Source of the DNA: Collybia mongolica
Taxonomy: Eukaryota > Basidiomycota > Agaricomycetes > Agaricales > Clitocybaceae
DNA length: 64,000 nucleotides
Assembly: GCA_013420905.1 (NCBI GenBank)
Contig: JAAXNY010000001.1
Span: 5,394,001 to 5,458,000 of the forward strand
Reading direction: 5' to 3'
Shown: positions 34,057 to 43,395 of the stretch, piece by piece
How the letters are laid out: each line of letters begins with the position of its first letter
How positions within the stretch are numbered: the stretch's first letter is position 1
Translations under genes and position numbers: made by a program
The notes under the pieces: model-generated
The model's database searches: none
What the model saw: only the letters and a program-made list of their open reading frames with translations
Told to the model about the DNA's origin: nothing

Positions 34057-36812
34057 ATGGCAACTTCTCCACGGAAAGCCCGCAAAGATTGTATCTACAC
34101 TCCTGATGAACGCAAAGTGCTTGATGGATTTAAGGAACAATATTTCTTGCAAATGGACAGAGCTGGCAGAGGTAATGTACTAAGGTCACAAATCTTGCCA
34201 GCCATGTTCAATTTCTGGGAAATGCGTGGCGAGCAAAGTAGTAATGAGGAGGAAAGGTTGGGACGGGCAAGGGTGAATAAACATATTGCACATGTCACAC
34301 CAGGACTGATTGTCAATGTAGAACCTTGCAAATTGGATATCCAATAATTGGCGGACAAAAGCTAACCATGCATTACCAAAACCCACAATCCATGTCAAAC
34401 GGTTAGATATGGTTTGGAGGCTCCATCCACAAGAGGTTTGCAAGGAGGTCAAGGAAATACTTGGACTGGAAGGTGAACCAACTACTGAACAACTTTTTGA
34501 GAAACAAAACAAGGCAGCAAAAGCAGTGTATGACAAAATGGATGATACGGCCCGTAATGTGATTTTGCAGAAAGTTGAAGAGACTAAGCAGCAGGGCCAT
34601 GATCCAACAAAACAAAATGAGTGAGTCCATGCCAACTCTGGCCAATCCGACCCAATCCGTGTGGCCGATTGGCAAACCGATCCTATCCGCGGTGGCCGCC
34701 ATTGGCAATCCGATCCAATCCGCGGTGGCCGCCATTGGCAATCCGGTCCAATCCGCGGTGGCCGCAATTGGCAATCCGATCCAATCCGTGGTGGCCGATC
34801 GGCACATCTTGTGGGCAATCCAATCCAATGCAATGTGGTTGATTGGCATGACATTATGCTCATCTGTTTGCTAGGCTGGCTGCTAAACAGGGGGATAAAC
34901 GGGTCCAGCAATGGGCCATGGAACGATACCTGGAAATGGGGATGTTGACTCTTACATTCATGGTCTACCACACCACAGATGGTAGGTTAGTGGTAGATGC
35001 GTAAGTATTTTCCACATTATACCAGTTGCTTCAAACTGACTAGGTACTACAAGGAATGACCAGATGGCTACAAACATGGGTGTACCATCTCCAACGTTTC
35101 TTGATACAGAAAAGGATCTTGTCTTGCAGTTCAAAAGAAAATTATTGGACTATGTAAAGTCACTTCGTACTCGGGAAAGTGGTGGTGATGGGGTGGGCAA
35201 GCCATCCATCCCACCAGAGTTGGATATCAAAGTGCCAAACACCTTCCCAGAGTTGTCACCAATATCCAAATCCACATCACTCAAAAAACTTCAACTCACT
35301 GACCTGCTACGGCGTTACTGGGGATACCACTACAGTGAGTACTTGAAGCAGTTTTTTCAGTTTGGAGAAGTTAGAGATCTCATGTTGATAATAGAGCTTG
35401 CAACCAACAACCGTACTACTCATGTCCCCTATCGCCAAGTTATATTGAATCCAGAGTTGTACATTCCCAGCAAGTACTTGCCAGACCACATAAAAATCCA
35501 AGACCCACAGAACATGCGAAAGGGGGAGATATTGGATGTTTTACAGCATATCCATGAGCACCAAGTCCTGTATGGTGCTGCGGCAGCATTCCGGTTTTCC
35601 CATGTGGTATATGGAGAGGACCGATGTGTGGCCGAGTATACCACCCTATATAATGATGGAGTCCCCAGTGTTGCCACAGGAAAGGGCAAGGGTAGGCATG
35701 TAAATCCCAGGAAGCCCAGGCCGAAGGATGTGGCCACAATGGCAGCCATCCAGTTCCCGGCCACAAAAACATTGGCCGTCCAACCCCCAGCAACCCAAAG
35801 TTTGGCCATAGGAGCCTCAGCTGTGGAAACACCAGCGGCAGAAGGTTTCTATTGGCCTTGTAGCACCCAAGAGGTAATGGGATTGCAAGGCGCTGGTTAC
35901 AACATGCTGCCTGTCAACGGCCCAAATGATGGAGAACCGCTTTATTTAGTTTCCAGCCAGATGACCCAATATCTTGGCACCATTGCAGATACACACTCTC
36001 AGCATGCCGTGCCCGACAACACTACGACAGGCATGACGGCAAATTCAGCACAGGTCACTATTCCAATTGACCCTGAGTTGCTTGAGCAACCTCCGGCCCA
36101 TCGGCCACACCTGCCGTTGCCTAACACACAGTCACCACCAGCCATTCAGCTTGATGAGCAACCTCCGGCCCATCGGCCACACCTGGTGCACCTGCCATTG
36201 CCTGACACACAGTCACCACTGGCCAGTCAGCTAGATGAGCAACCTCCGACCCCTCGGCCACACCTGCCGTTGCCTAACACACAGTCACCACCGGCCAGTC
36301 AGCTAGATGAGCAACCTCCGACCCCTCGGCCACACCTGCCGTTGCCTAACACACAGTCACCACCGGCCATTCAGCTTGATGAGCAACCTCCGGCCCATCG
36401 GCCACACCTGGTGCACCTGCCGTTGCCTGACACACAGTCACCACTGGCCATTCGGCTTGATGAGCAACCTCCGGCCCATTGGCCACACCTGCCGTTGCCT
36501 GACACACAGTCACCACCGGCCAGTCAGCTAGATGAGCAACCTCCGACCCCTCGGCCACACCTGCCGTTGCCTGACACACAGTCACCACCGGCCATTCAGC
36601 TTGATGAGCAACCTCCGACCCCTCGGCCACACCTGGTGCACCTGCCATTGCCTGACACACAGTCACCACCGGCCAATAGACCTATGCCAAGGAAGAAAGG
36701 AGTCTCAAGAAAGATGGTGAATGCTGATGCACTGGCTGCTGAGGAAGCAAAGAAATATGGAACTTCTGCCAAGCGGACCAGACAGAAGAAACTCCGGGCA
36801 GATTATGATTAG
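34057..36812 (+). CDS. KDZ-element cargo protein C with proline-rich repeat tail (796 aa)
   Basis: Four exons (34057-34272, 34322-34620, 34875-34981, 35044-36812) join in frame over 2391 nt. The N-terminal 210 residues are helical and charged, with WRLHPQEVCKEVKEILGLEG and KRVQQWAMERYLEMGML. They resemble basidiomycete hypothetical proteins seen near transposons, from memory only. The middle (LLRRYWGYHYSEYLKQFFQF) has no known motif and is followed by a lysine/arginine patch (GKGKGRHVNPRKPRPKD). Residues about 550-750 are eight units of LDEQPPxxRPHLPLPDTQSPP, 24 or 27 residues each. The C-terminus is basic (MPRKKGVSRKMV). The gene is divergent from the transposase, with about 290 bp between their starts that may hold a shared promoter. 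Confidence 0.78.
34625..34815 (+). repeat. Intronic minisatellite in cargo gene C
   Basis: Units of about 36 bp reading GGCAATCCGATCCAATCCGC then GGTGGCCGCCATT, about four or five copies, occupy most of the 254-bp second intron of the gene at 34057. The unit combines the two words (CAATCC, GGCCG) that recur through the whole element. Confidence 0.85.
36075..36680 (+). repeat. 72/81-bp coding tandem repeat in cargo gene C
   Basis: Eight in-frame units coding LDEQPP..RPHL..LPLP.TQSPP. Three units carry an extra VHL triplet (81 rather than 72 bp). Variation is mostly substitutions shared between alternating units, suggesting higher-order duplication. Confidence 0.9.
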
Positions 36813-36896
36813 AAATATATTTACATGTATGGTATATTGATGAGCACTGATATTTACATGTACAAGATATGAACAAATATGTCTACAAGAAATCAA

Positions 36897-39741
36897 CTAC
36901 TTTCTAATTTTTTTGGTGGAGGGCACTTCCGAAGAGCTGGGCTCCAGAGGCCGCTTACCAGGCTGAGGTGATAACCGTATTGGAGTGCCCTCATCTCCTG
37001 GCTGGGGGCTAATACTTCTGGCATGTAGGCAGGGAGAACGCCTGTGAGGCATTGGTGGGGGGTTGAGTGATGGTGGAACAAGCAATTGGGGACCGGTAGG
37101 CACTTCCTGTGATGTAGCTGGGGTTGCAGGAATGAGCTGCACAATTGGATTGGACGATGCAGCTGAGGATTCAAGTGTAGATGCTGCATCCATTCCGTGT
37201 TCTGCCATTGAGTTGGGCTGTGCCACTGCCGAAGTTTGTATTGTGGCCGGAGGTGTTGTGGCTGAAGGAGGTGCTGTGGTGGCCGCAGCCGAAGGAGTTG
37301 TGGCCGAAGCGGGTGGGGTGGTGGCCGAAGGAGGTGGGGTGGTGGCCGAAGGAGGTGGGGCGGTGGCCGAAGGAGGTGGGGCGGTGGCCGAAGGAGGTGG
37401 GGTGGTGGCCAAAGGAGGTGGGGCGGTGGCCGAAGGAGGTGGGGTGGTGGCCGTGGGCATCCTGGTGGCCAAAGCCACCTCCGTTTCCGGTGCCATCTGA
37501 GTGGCCTGTGCAGCTTCAGTGGCCGGTTCACTATCCACATCCATGTCAGTAGCCGCTCCCGACACCATTACTGGTGGTGCTTCCGTGGCCAATATGGAGG
37601 CCTGCCTCGAGGGGCTGTCCCCCGCATCACTACTCCGCAGAAGAGGGGGGGGTTGGTTGTGAGTGTCAACTTCCCTTACCCTAGGGGTTTGGACGCCCTC
37701 AACTGATTGCTCCCTCTCATACTTTGCCTGAGCTAGCCGCGCCTTCATGCGTTGCATTGTTTTGCGCTCCAACCATGCCTCCCCATCGTCAAACTCACCC
37801 CCATACTGTAGCCAAGTCTTTACCCATTCCTGTGTTTCCTGTGCTGGCCGTACATCCGTTACAATAATTGGCCGTCGGAATTCGTCGTAGCGGTTTCGCG
37901 GTTCCCGTGGCAAACCTTCCAGTGGTAATCCAAGATACTCCGCGATATCACGATAGACGACCGTTAAGGCATCAACTTGATTCTCCAGAGTTGAAATTTG
38001 TGCCATAGCATGACCAAGGAGGGAGGGGACATCTGCCAAGCCAGGTGCTCCCTCTGTACCTGCAAATAATGCCCCTATGTGAGATGAGGCAGCAACTAAG
38101 CGTCTGCTGGCCTCCGCGAGCGACATGTCGGCATTTTCACGAGGAGGGACACGGCCGCGGCGGGTTTGACCGGCAGCAAAGTGTTTGTCTTGTGGCCCTG
38201 CAATGTGCATTTCAGTAAGCATTGTAGTGTGTGGAAAGGGAACAACTTACGTTTTTCCGCTCGGCGTTCCGTCCTCCATTGCTCTGAGGGGCTATCGTCC
38301 GTGTCTTCATCCGGCCGGGGTTTGTCCACACGTCCTTGGGCCGCCGCTTTCCCTGTTCGTTTCCGTTTCTTGGCCTGTTCCACCACTTCCTCTTGTACAT
38401 CGGAGGGATTATCTGAATCTGGTTCAGACTCTTCAAGAACCTTCTTCTTTTTCCCCCCTCTTGGGCCGCTATGGAGGCATTTCGTCTTTGCCTCATAGCA
38501 TGCAACGCACGCTCCACCCATGGCTTGTTTCTCACATGGAAGATTTCTTCGTATGCATTTTAGACACTTCTCGGCATGGTAGCGGCCTGTCCGCTGAGCT
38601 CGGCGCCGTGGCCTATTGTCAATCCGTCGCTTCTTCTGTGTCGGTTCTGTCTCCCCCTCGGTTTCTCTGGCAGTGCCCTGGACATCCGGTATATCCTCTT
38701 CCTCATCCTCTGAGAGCATAGCGAGCTCCTGAAATGACCGGAATGGGGCCTCATCAACCTCCATGTTGGTATTTTGCCGGTGACGGGAGGGGCCAGGACT
38801 CGCATTTCGTGGTTGCAAACGACGAGGAGCACGGGGCTGATTGGTTCTGGCACGACCCTCATCCATGACTCCATCAGCTCTGAATTGCTGCCTAGCACCA
38901 GCAGATTGCTTCCCAGGCGCAATGTAAATGGATCCGGAGTCGTCGGATGGCCTTTCGCCAGCCTCGGATTGCGTTGCCTCAACTGCGGATTGCTTTTGAC
39001 GCCTGCCGGATTGCCTCACGCCGCCTTCCAAGCCCCTTCCATCACGATCGGATTGCTTCCCTCGCCTACTGGATTGCCTTGCTCCTGCTCCTAACGCCCT
39101 TCCGTCACCCATGGATATCCTCCCGCTCTCGTCGGATTGATTCCCCCTAATACCAGAATGTCGGCCACCACTGGCCGAGCGACGGCCAGGAAGTGCGGAT
39201 TGCTTTTGGTCACGGCCGGGGGGCACGGATTGCCTAGCATTGGTGTCGGATTGCTTTTGGTCACGGCCGGGGGGCACGGATTGCCTAGCATTGGTGTCGG
39301 ATTGGTTTCGGCCACGGCTGGGGGGCACGGATTGCCTGGTGTCGGCCTCGGATTGGTTTCGGCCATGCAATCCGATAGCCGTGGGCGCCCGGCTGGCTGT
39401 TCCGAGGCCTTGTACTGGACCCTCTGTGTCTGAAATGATGAACATGTTTGATTTATATATATGTTCATTTGCCACTTACCCTCATGATTCCGCTCCCACT
39501 CCTTTAGGATTGCTGGTAATCGTGATGCCAGGACAGGAATGGGTTGTCGCTTTACAGCCTCTTTGACAAACTCAAAAATGAACAGGTTTGTGTTGCCGAC
39601 GGATCCTGTCAGCTCGGCCTTGATGCTTTTTACCTCACGCCAGATCCGGTCATATTCATTTTCAAGTGTCCCGGATTTGATTGTGGATCGGATCTTCTTG
39701 TCAAGCAAGGAGATTGCAGAAGTTTTGGTGATGTGTTGCAT
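36897..39741 (-). CDS. KDZ-element cargo protein D with Zn2Cys6-type cluster (913 aa)
   Basis: Three exons (39480-39741, 38251-39429, 36897-38197) join in frame over 2742 nt. The N-terminal 87 residues are helical. Next is a region of repeats around RNQSDTNARQSVPPGRDQKQ (39160-39400), rich in Arg, Gln and Ser. Then comes CLKCIRRNLPCEKQAMGGAC followed by VACYEAKTKC: spacing CX2CX6CX8CX2CX6C, exactly a Zn(II)2Cys6 binuclear cluster, flanked by basic segments (KKRRIDNRPRRRAQRTG and RGGKKKK). This suggests DNA binding. Exon 3 has a helical part (LGHAMAQISTLENQVDALTV, coiled-coil like) and a long TPPPSAT repeat. It ends with KKIRK, possibly a nuclear signal. It could bind the element's own repeats or act as a transcription regulator; this is inference. 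Confidence 0.78.
37240..37460 (-). repeat. 21-bp coding tandem repeat in cargo gene D
   Basis: About eight or nine units of a 21-bp sequence containing GTGGCCGAAGGAGGTGGGG (plus strand), coding TPPPSAT/APPPSAT on the minus strand. Confidence 0.88.
39180..39370 (-). repeat. 57-66-bp coding tandem repeat in cargo gene D
   Basis: Three or four units containing CGGATTGCTTTTGGTCACGG and GGGGGGCACGGATTGCCTAG (plus strand), coding Arg/Gln/Ser-rich repeats on the minus strand. Each unit carries CGGATTG at least once. Confidence 0.85.
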
Positions 39742-39930
39742 ACTGAGTTTGATGGATGAGAGGCGGCAGGGATTACAACGGCAGCTTGTGGCGGTTGAAG
39801 ATAAACGGCAAGCATCAAAAGTTTTTAAAAAACACAGACATTACGTAAGTATCACGTGACCCGTTCGGCCTCTCTACTTGCAGCCGTCTGATCTCCATCA
39901 TCCGATCGACTCCCTTCCTTTGCATCCAGA

Positions 39931-40525
39931 ATGAATACACCCTCTGGATATACCACCATAGCCAATGCAGATGGGAATCCCATCATTATACCAACTTATA
40001 TGATTGATGGTAAATCAGTCATCATCCCAAAGTACCTGCTGCCGGCCACAAAGCATGCCCTAGCAGCAAAGAAAGTCCAACAAGGCCTGGATCTTGCATC
40101 CAGCAGAGGTGTGAGTCACCTTCTAACCTAACCTGAACTGTAACACATTATTTACACCACTAACACAGCCATTCAATCCATCTGGAGTGTATGGCAGCAT
40201 GGTGGCCGAGGGGACTGTGATGGTACCCATAGATCCAGTAAGCCTTCTCAATATATCTACAATTTCATTCTGTTTCATGCAAAATCAGAGCCTTACAGAC
40301 AGAGAAATGGTCTCTCTACATGCTGAGGCTTTGTCCATGCAACAGCAATTGGGTATCAGCTACAAAGATGCTGCCCATCGCCTCTACCTGGCTGAAGTAG
40401 AGAAGTTAAAGGCACAGGACATTACCTACAAGGCACTCAATGCTATCCGGGATGACATTTCCCAAGCCATTGCATACCGGAACTCAGTGGATAGCAAAAA
40501 TGATCAAGAGGCCTCCCATAGCTGA
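39931..40525 (+). CDS. KDZ-element cargo protein E (161 aa)
   Basis: Three exons (39931-40110, 40169-40237, 40289-40525) join in frame over 486 nt with standard GTGAGT..CAG and GTAAGC..CAG introns. The N-terminus is hydrophobic-mixed (IANADGNPIIIPTYMIDGKS). The C-terminal half is helical and charged (MQQQLGISYKDAAHRLYLAE, then VEKLKAQDITYKALNAIRDD), plausibly a coiled coil. It has no signal peptide or known domain. It lies 190 bases from the divergent start of the Zn2Cys6 gene, so the two may share a control region. I do not recognise the family; the in-frame splicing supports a real gene. Confidence 0.7.
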
Positions 40526-40734
40526 ACCTGTTGTATATGCACAGTAATTGTAACTACTAAATTGCACCTATGATTTATTATATTATATACTGTGGTCAAA
40601 TTTTCACCTCAATTGTATGCTCCAAGGCCAACAGTCATGTGCCGAGGGTCTGTTCCATTGTGGCCGAACTTCGGCACCAATTTCAGACTGCAAAGCTAAT
40701 CATCACAAGCCGAGTCTGTGCAAAACATGATTGA

Positions 40735-41260
40735 CGTACGGCCACTCGGATAGGCTGTAGGTGGCCCACTATCATTGCCGCATGGTCGAGGACTCATATG
40801 TAGTCTGTGCCGAATATGATTGCCGTACGGCCACACGGATTCGGCCATGTGTGGCCCGCTAGAATTGCTGCATGGCCGAGGACTCATATGCAGTCTGTGC
40901 CGAATATGATTGCCATACGGCCACACAGATGGGGCCGTGTGTGGCCCACTATCATTGCCGCATGGTCGAGGACTCATATGTAGTCTGTGCCGAATATGAT
41001 TGCCGTACGGCCACACGGATTCGGCCATGTGTGGCCCGCTAGAATTGCTGCATGGCCGAGGACTCATATGCAGTCTGTGCCAAATATGATTGCCATACGG
41101 CCACACAGATGGGGCCGTGTGTGGCCCACTATCATTGCCGCATGGCCGAGGACTCATATGTAGTCTGTGCCGAATATGATTGCTGTATGGCCACACGGAT
41201 GGGGCCGTGTGTGGCCCACTATCATTGCCGCATGGCCGAGGACTACATGTAGTCCATGCC
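40735..41260. repeat. 90-bp subterminal tandem array, right end of the KDZ element
   Basis: About five and a half units with a 90-bp period; the word CATGG(C/T)CGAGGACT starts at 40781, 40871, 40961, 41051, 41141 and 41231. Units alternate between two sub-types (GGATTCGGCCATG and GGATGGGGCCGTG). The last unit merges into the terminal inverted repeat. The left end has no such array. Confidence 0.93.
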
Positions 41261-41457
41261 GAATATGAATACCGTACGGCCACGCGGAAATACATATCTA
41301 TCCGTTGGGGCCGTGCGTGGTCCGCCAGAACCGCATGGTACGATTACATGTAGTTACATATTTCTATTGTAGCGGACAATGTAGCGTCCGCGGACCGTAC
41401 CATACACTACATTGTATACGCCCGCTGGACCGTATGGTACGTTACATTGTAGCTTAC
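41186..41457 (-). repeat. Right terminal inverted repeat of the KDZ element
   Basis: Mirror of 27342-27613, with the palindrome GGACTACATGTAGTCC at 41240-41255. It ends GTTACATTGTAGCTTAC. Confidence 0.93.
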
Positions 41458-41752
41458 CTACCTGCTTTGCCTCATCTACGTTTTAGTAGATGCCCGACTC
41501 TCTTTGGAATTACAAGTAAGCAATATGTCGCCCAGGCCACCTTTATGCCGAAAGTTCACACAAACAGCTTTCAAGGGTCACGTCCTGACATGTGTACTTG
41601 ACAAGATTGTCATCTGATCATGAATAATAATAAGTGCCACGGTTACTTTGGGAACAAAGCTGTAAACCAAGGTCTAATTCCACCTACTGCTAATTCGACA
41701 TTCTTACCATCTCTCAAGGCTTGCGTTGCGCTCTAGCTGCTGGCGACACGGG

Positions 41753-42782
41753 ATGTCCTTCGCAAATTCAAGCAACTTCACAATTCAAGGCAGCACATTC
41801 ACTGACGTCGGTGGCGACCTCATTAACTATGCATCTCAGCCAGGAGAAAGAGGTTAGTTTCTGTATTGGATTCGCTACAGGATTTTCATACAAGCTGGGT
41901 TGATGCGTCTAAGGGTTTCGGGTATTATTCAAGTATACTTGCCCTGAAGCTGCCTACGACTCACAATATTATGGTCCAAATACCAGAGGCAGTGCGATTA
42001 CCCACAAACTTGTTGTTCAGGATACATTTGATTGGATCAACAACTGCCGCACGAATATTTGCTGGATTTACGGTGCTCCTGGTACCGGAAAGTCCCAAAT
42101 CGCGCAGGACATAGCAACGCAGTGTGCAGTTCACGATATTTTGGGTGGAAGCTTCTTCTTCAACAGAAATTTCCGAGCGTCCCCTGAAAGCCTTGTAGCC
42201 AGCATGGCTTACCAACTCGCCGTTTCCAAATCTGAAAAACGATTACAGGTTGGCGAGGCTGTAGAAAATGACCCAGCTATTCTTCAGAAACCGCTCGCAG
42301 TCCAGATGCGAAAATTGGTCATCGCACCATTCCTGTCCAGCCCCGTTGACGACAGCGAGACCCCACATCCCAGGCCTGCAGGCCCACCTACCGTTATTGT
42401 AATTGATGGACTCGATGAATGTTTTGACGAGGGCTATCAGCGGGAAGTCATTCGTATCATCCAGGAAGCTTCCTCCCATAAACATCTTCCTATTCTTTGG
42501 ATAATTGCCAGCCGCCCCGAGACCAATATACGCCAATGCTTTGAAGCAATCACTACTCAAGTCCATTCGATATCCATTTCTGAAATTGATCTTCTTTTGG
42601 AAACGCAACGTCCCGTTTCGATATTCACCTACCTTCGCAATAGGTTCAACGAATCATACGAGAGGCGACCCAATGCTACGGCGTACTTTCAACGAGCTTT
42701 TGCATCTCTACTCGACTTATGTCGCAATATATTTTGGCGGATAGTCATAGCACTTGTATTTCTCTTCTTATTTTGCCTGTGA
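41753..42782 (+). CDS. NACHT/NLR-type NTPase, short form (322 aa)
   Basis: Two exons (41753-41852, 41914-42782) around a 61-bp intron give 322 codons in frame. The N-terminus MSFANSSNFTIQGSTFTDVG, followed by GGDLINY, is the leader seen in many basidiomycete NLR-like proteins. CPEAAYDSQYYGPNTRG precedes the NACHT. Walker A is intact (WIYGAPGTGKSQIAQD, GKS codons ending at 42095). GGSFFFNRNFRASPESLVAS follows, then Walker B TVIVIDGLDECFD and the sensor-like WIIASRPETNIRQ. The frame ends soon after, with a hydrophobic segment (FWRIVIALVFLFLFCL) instead of the usual winged-helix and repeat regions, so the protein is truncated or the end is frameshifted. NLR-type NTPases act in non-self recognition and cell death in fungi; no effector domain is visible here. 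The start lies 296 bp from the end of the KDZ element. Confidence 0.72.
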
Positions 42783-42789
42783 GTATTTC

Positions 42790-43390
42790 GTTCATTGGTT
42801 CTTTTGAGCCTGCTGACTTGAAGAGATCTTAGTCTGATTGAACTAGTTGTTTGGGCAATAAACTCTGGCCTCCGGCAACCACGCGTCCCTGTAAAAAACA
42901 ACACTTCGACAGTAATTCCTAGCAAATTCAGCCCCAGAATCTGAACCAAATTATCATGTTAAACGGTTTTTAGCCTTTGACCTACCCATCCCGTTGTGCA
43001 CAATACTCACCCACCCGTAACTGGCTCCAGTGAGAAAAACGGTGGAATGATACATCACATCTCATTACGTAGTTCGAACTTTCGGTTTTCCTTGTTCTGT
43101 GCTCTAACTTGTTCAGTATTCATTGATACATTGGGAAAGCCACCTAATTGGATTTGTTATTCGATTCTAGACCTTCAGTGTGGTTCACCTACCCACATTC
43201 AGCCTATGACAAGGCTATTAGAGCAGTGACGTACAGCTCACCTCGAATTTCACTAACAGGGTCAGGAGAAAAATAGATAGTATACTTTAAGTGACAAGTG
43301 TAATATAGGAAGCCTAATCTAAGAGTTTATTTATTTGGGCACTTATGCCCAGCTCTCAACTAGAAAGTACTCGTCTATGTAGCCCAACAC
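42790..43390. other. No recognisable gene
   Basis: Likely the 3' flank of the NACHT gene and the terminator region of the convergent 7TM gene. No conserved piece was recognised. Confidence 0.4.
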
Positions 43391-43395
43391 GCGCC

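Larger units (their letters stand above)
27342..41457. mobile_element. 14.1-kb KDZ-type DNA transposon with 272-bp TIRs and five genes
   Basis: Both ends begin GTAAGCTACAATGTAACGTA (right end read in reverse complement) and stay matched for about 272 bp with only a few substitutions. Inside are a CxC2/KDZ transposase and four further genes, all with intact reconstructed frames. Direction minus: 27816-29975, 30041-33768, 36897-39741; direction plus: 34057-36812, 39931-40525. Short words of the CAATCCG and GGCCGA type are scattered through the whole body. No clean target duplication was found at the present ends. The size is far larger than ordinary cut-and-paste elements; KDZ elements are known to be large and gene-rich in Agaricomycetes. 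Confidence 0.9.

Noticed and set aside
37063..37552. Plus-strand frames rich in Gly/Val or Trp/Pro
   Set aside because: They are antisense readings of the 21-bp coding repeat in the Zn2Cys6 gene.
40735..41260. CRISPR-like array (regular 90-bp spacing)
   Set aside because: Whole units are repeated without unique spacers, the context is a eukaryotic transposon end, and there are no cas genes.
27325..41480. CTTTGCC near both ends as a target duplication of the KDZ element
   Set aside because: It lies at different distances from the two termini (about 10 and 6 bases), so it is not a proper duplication; probably chance.
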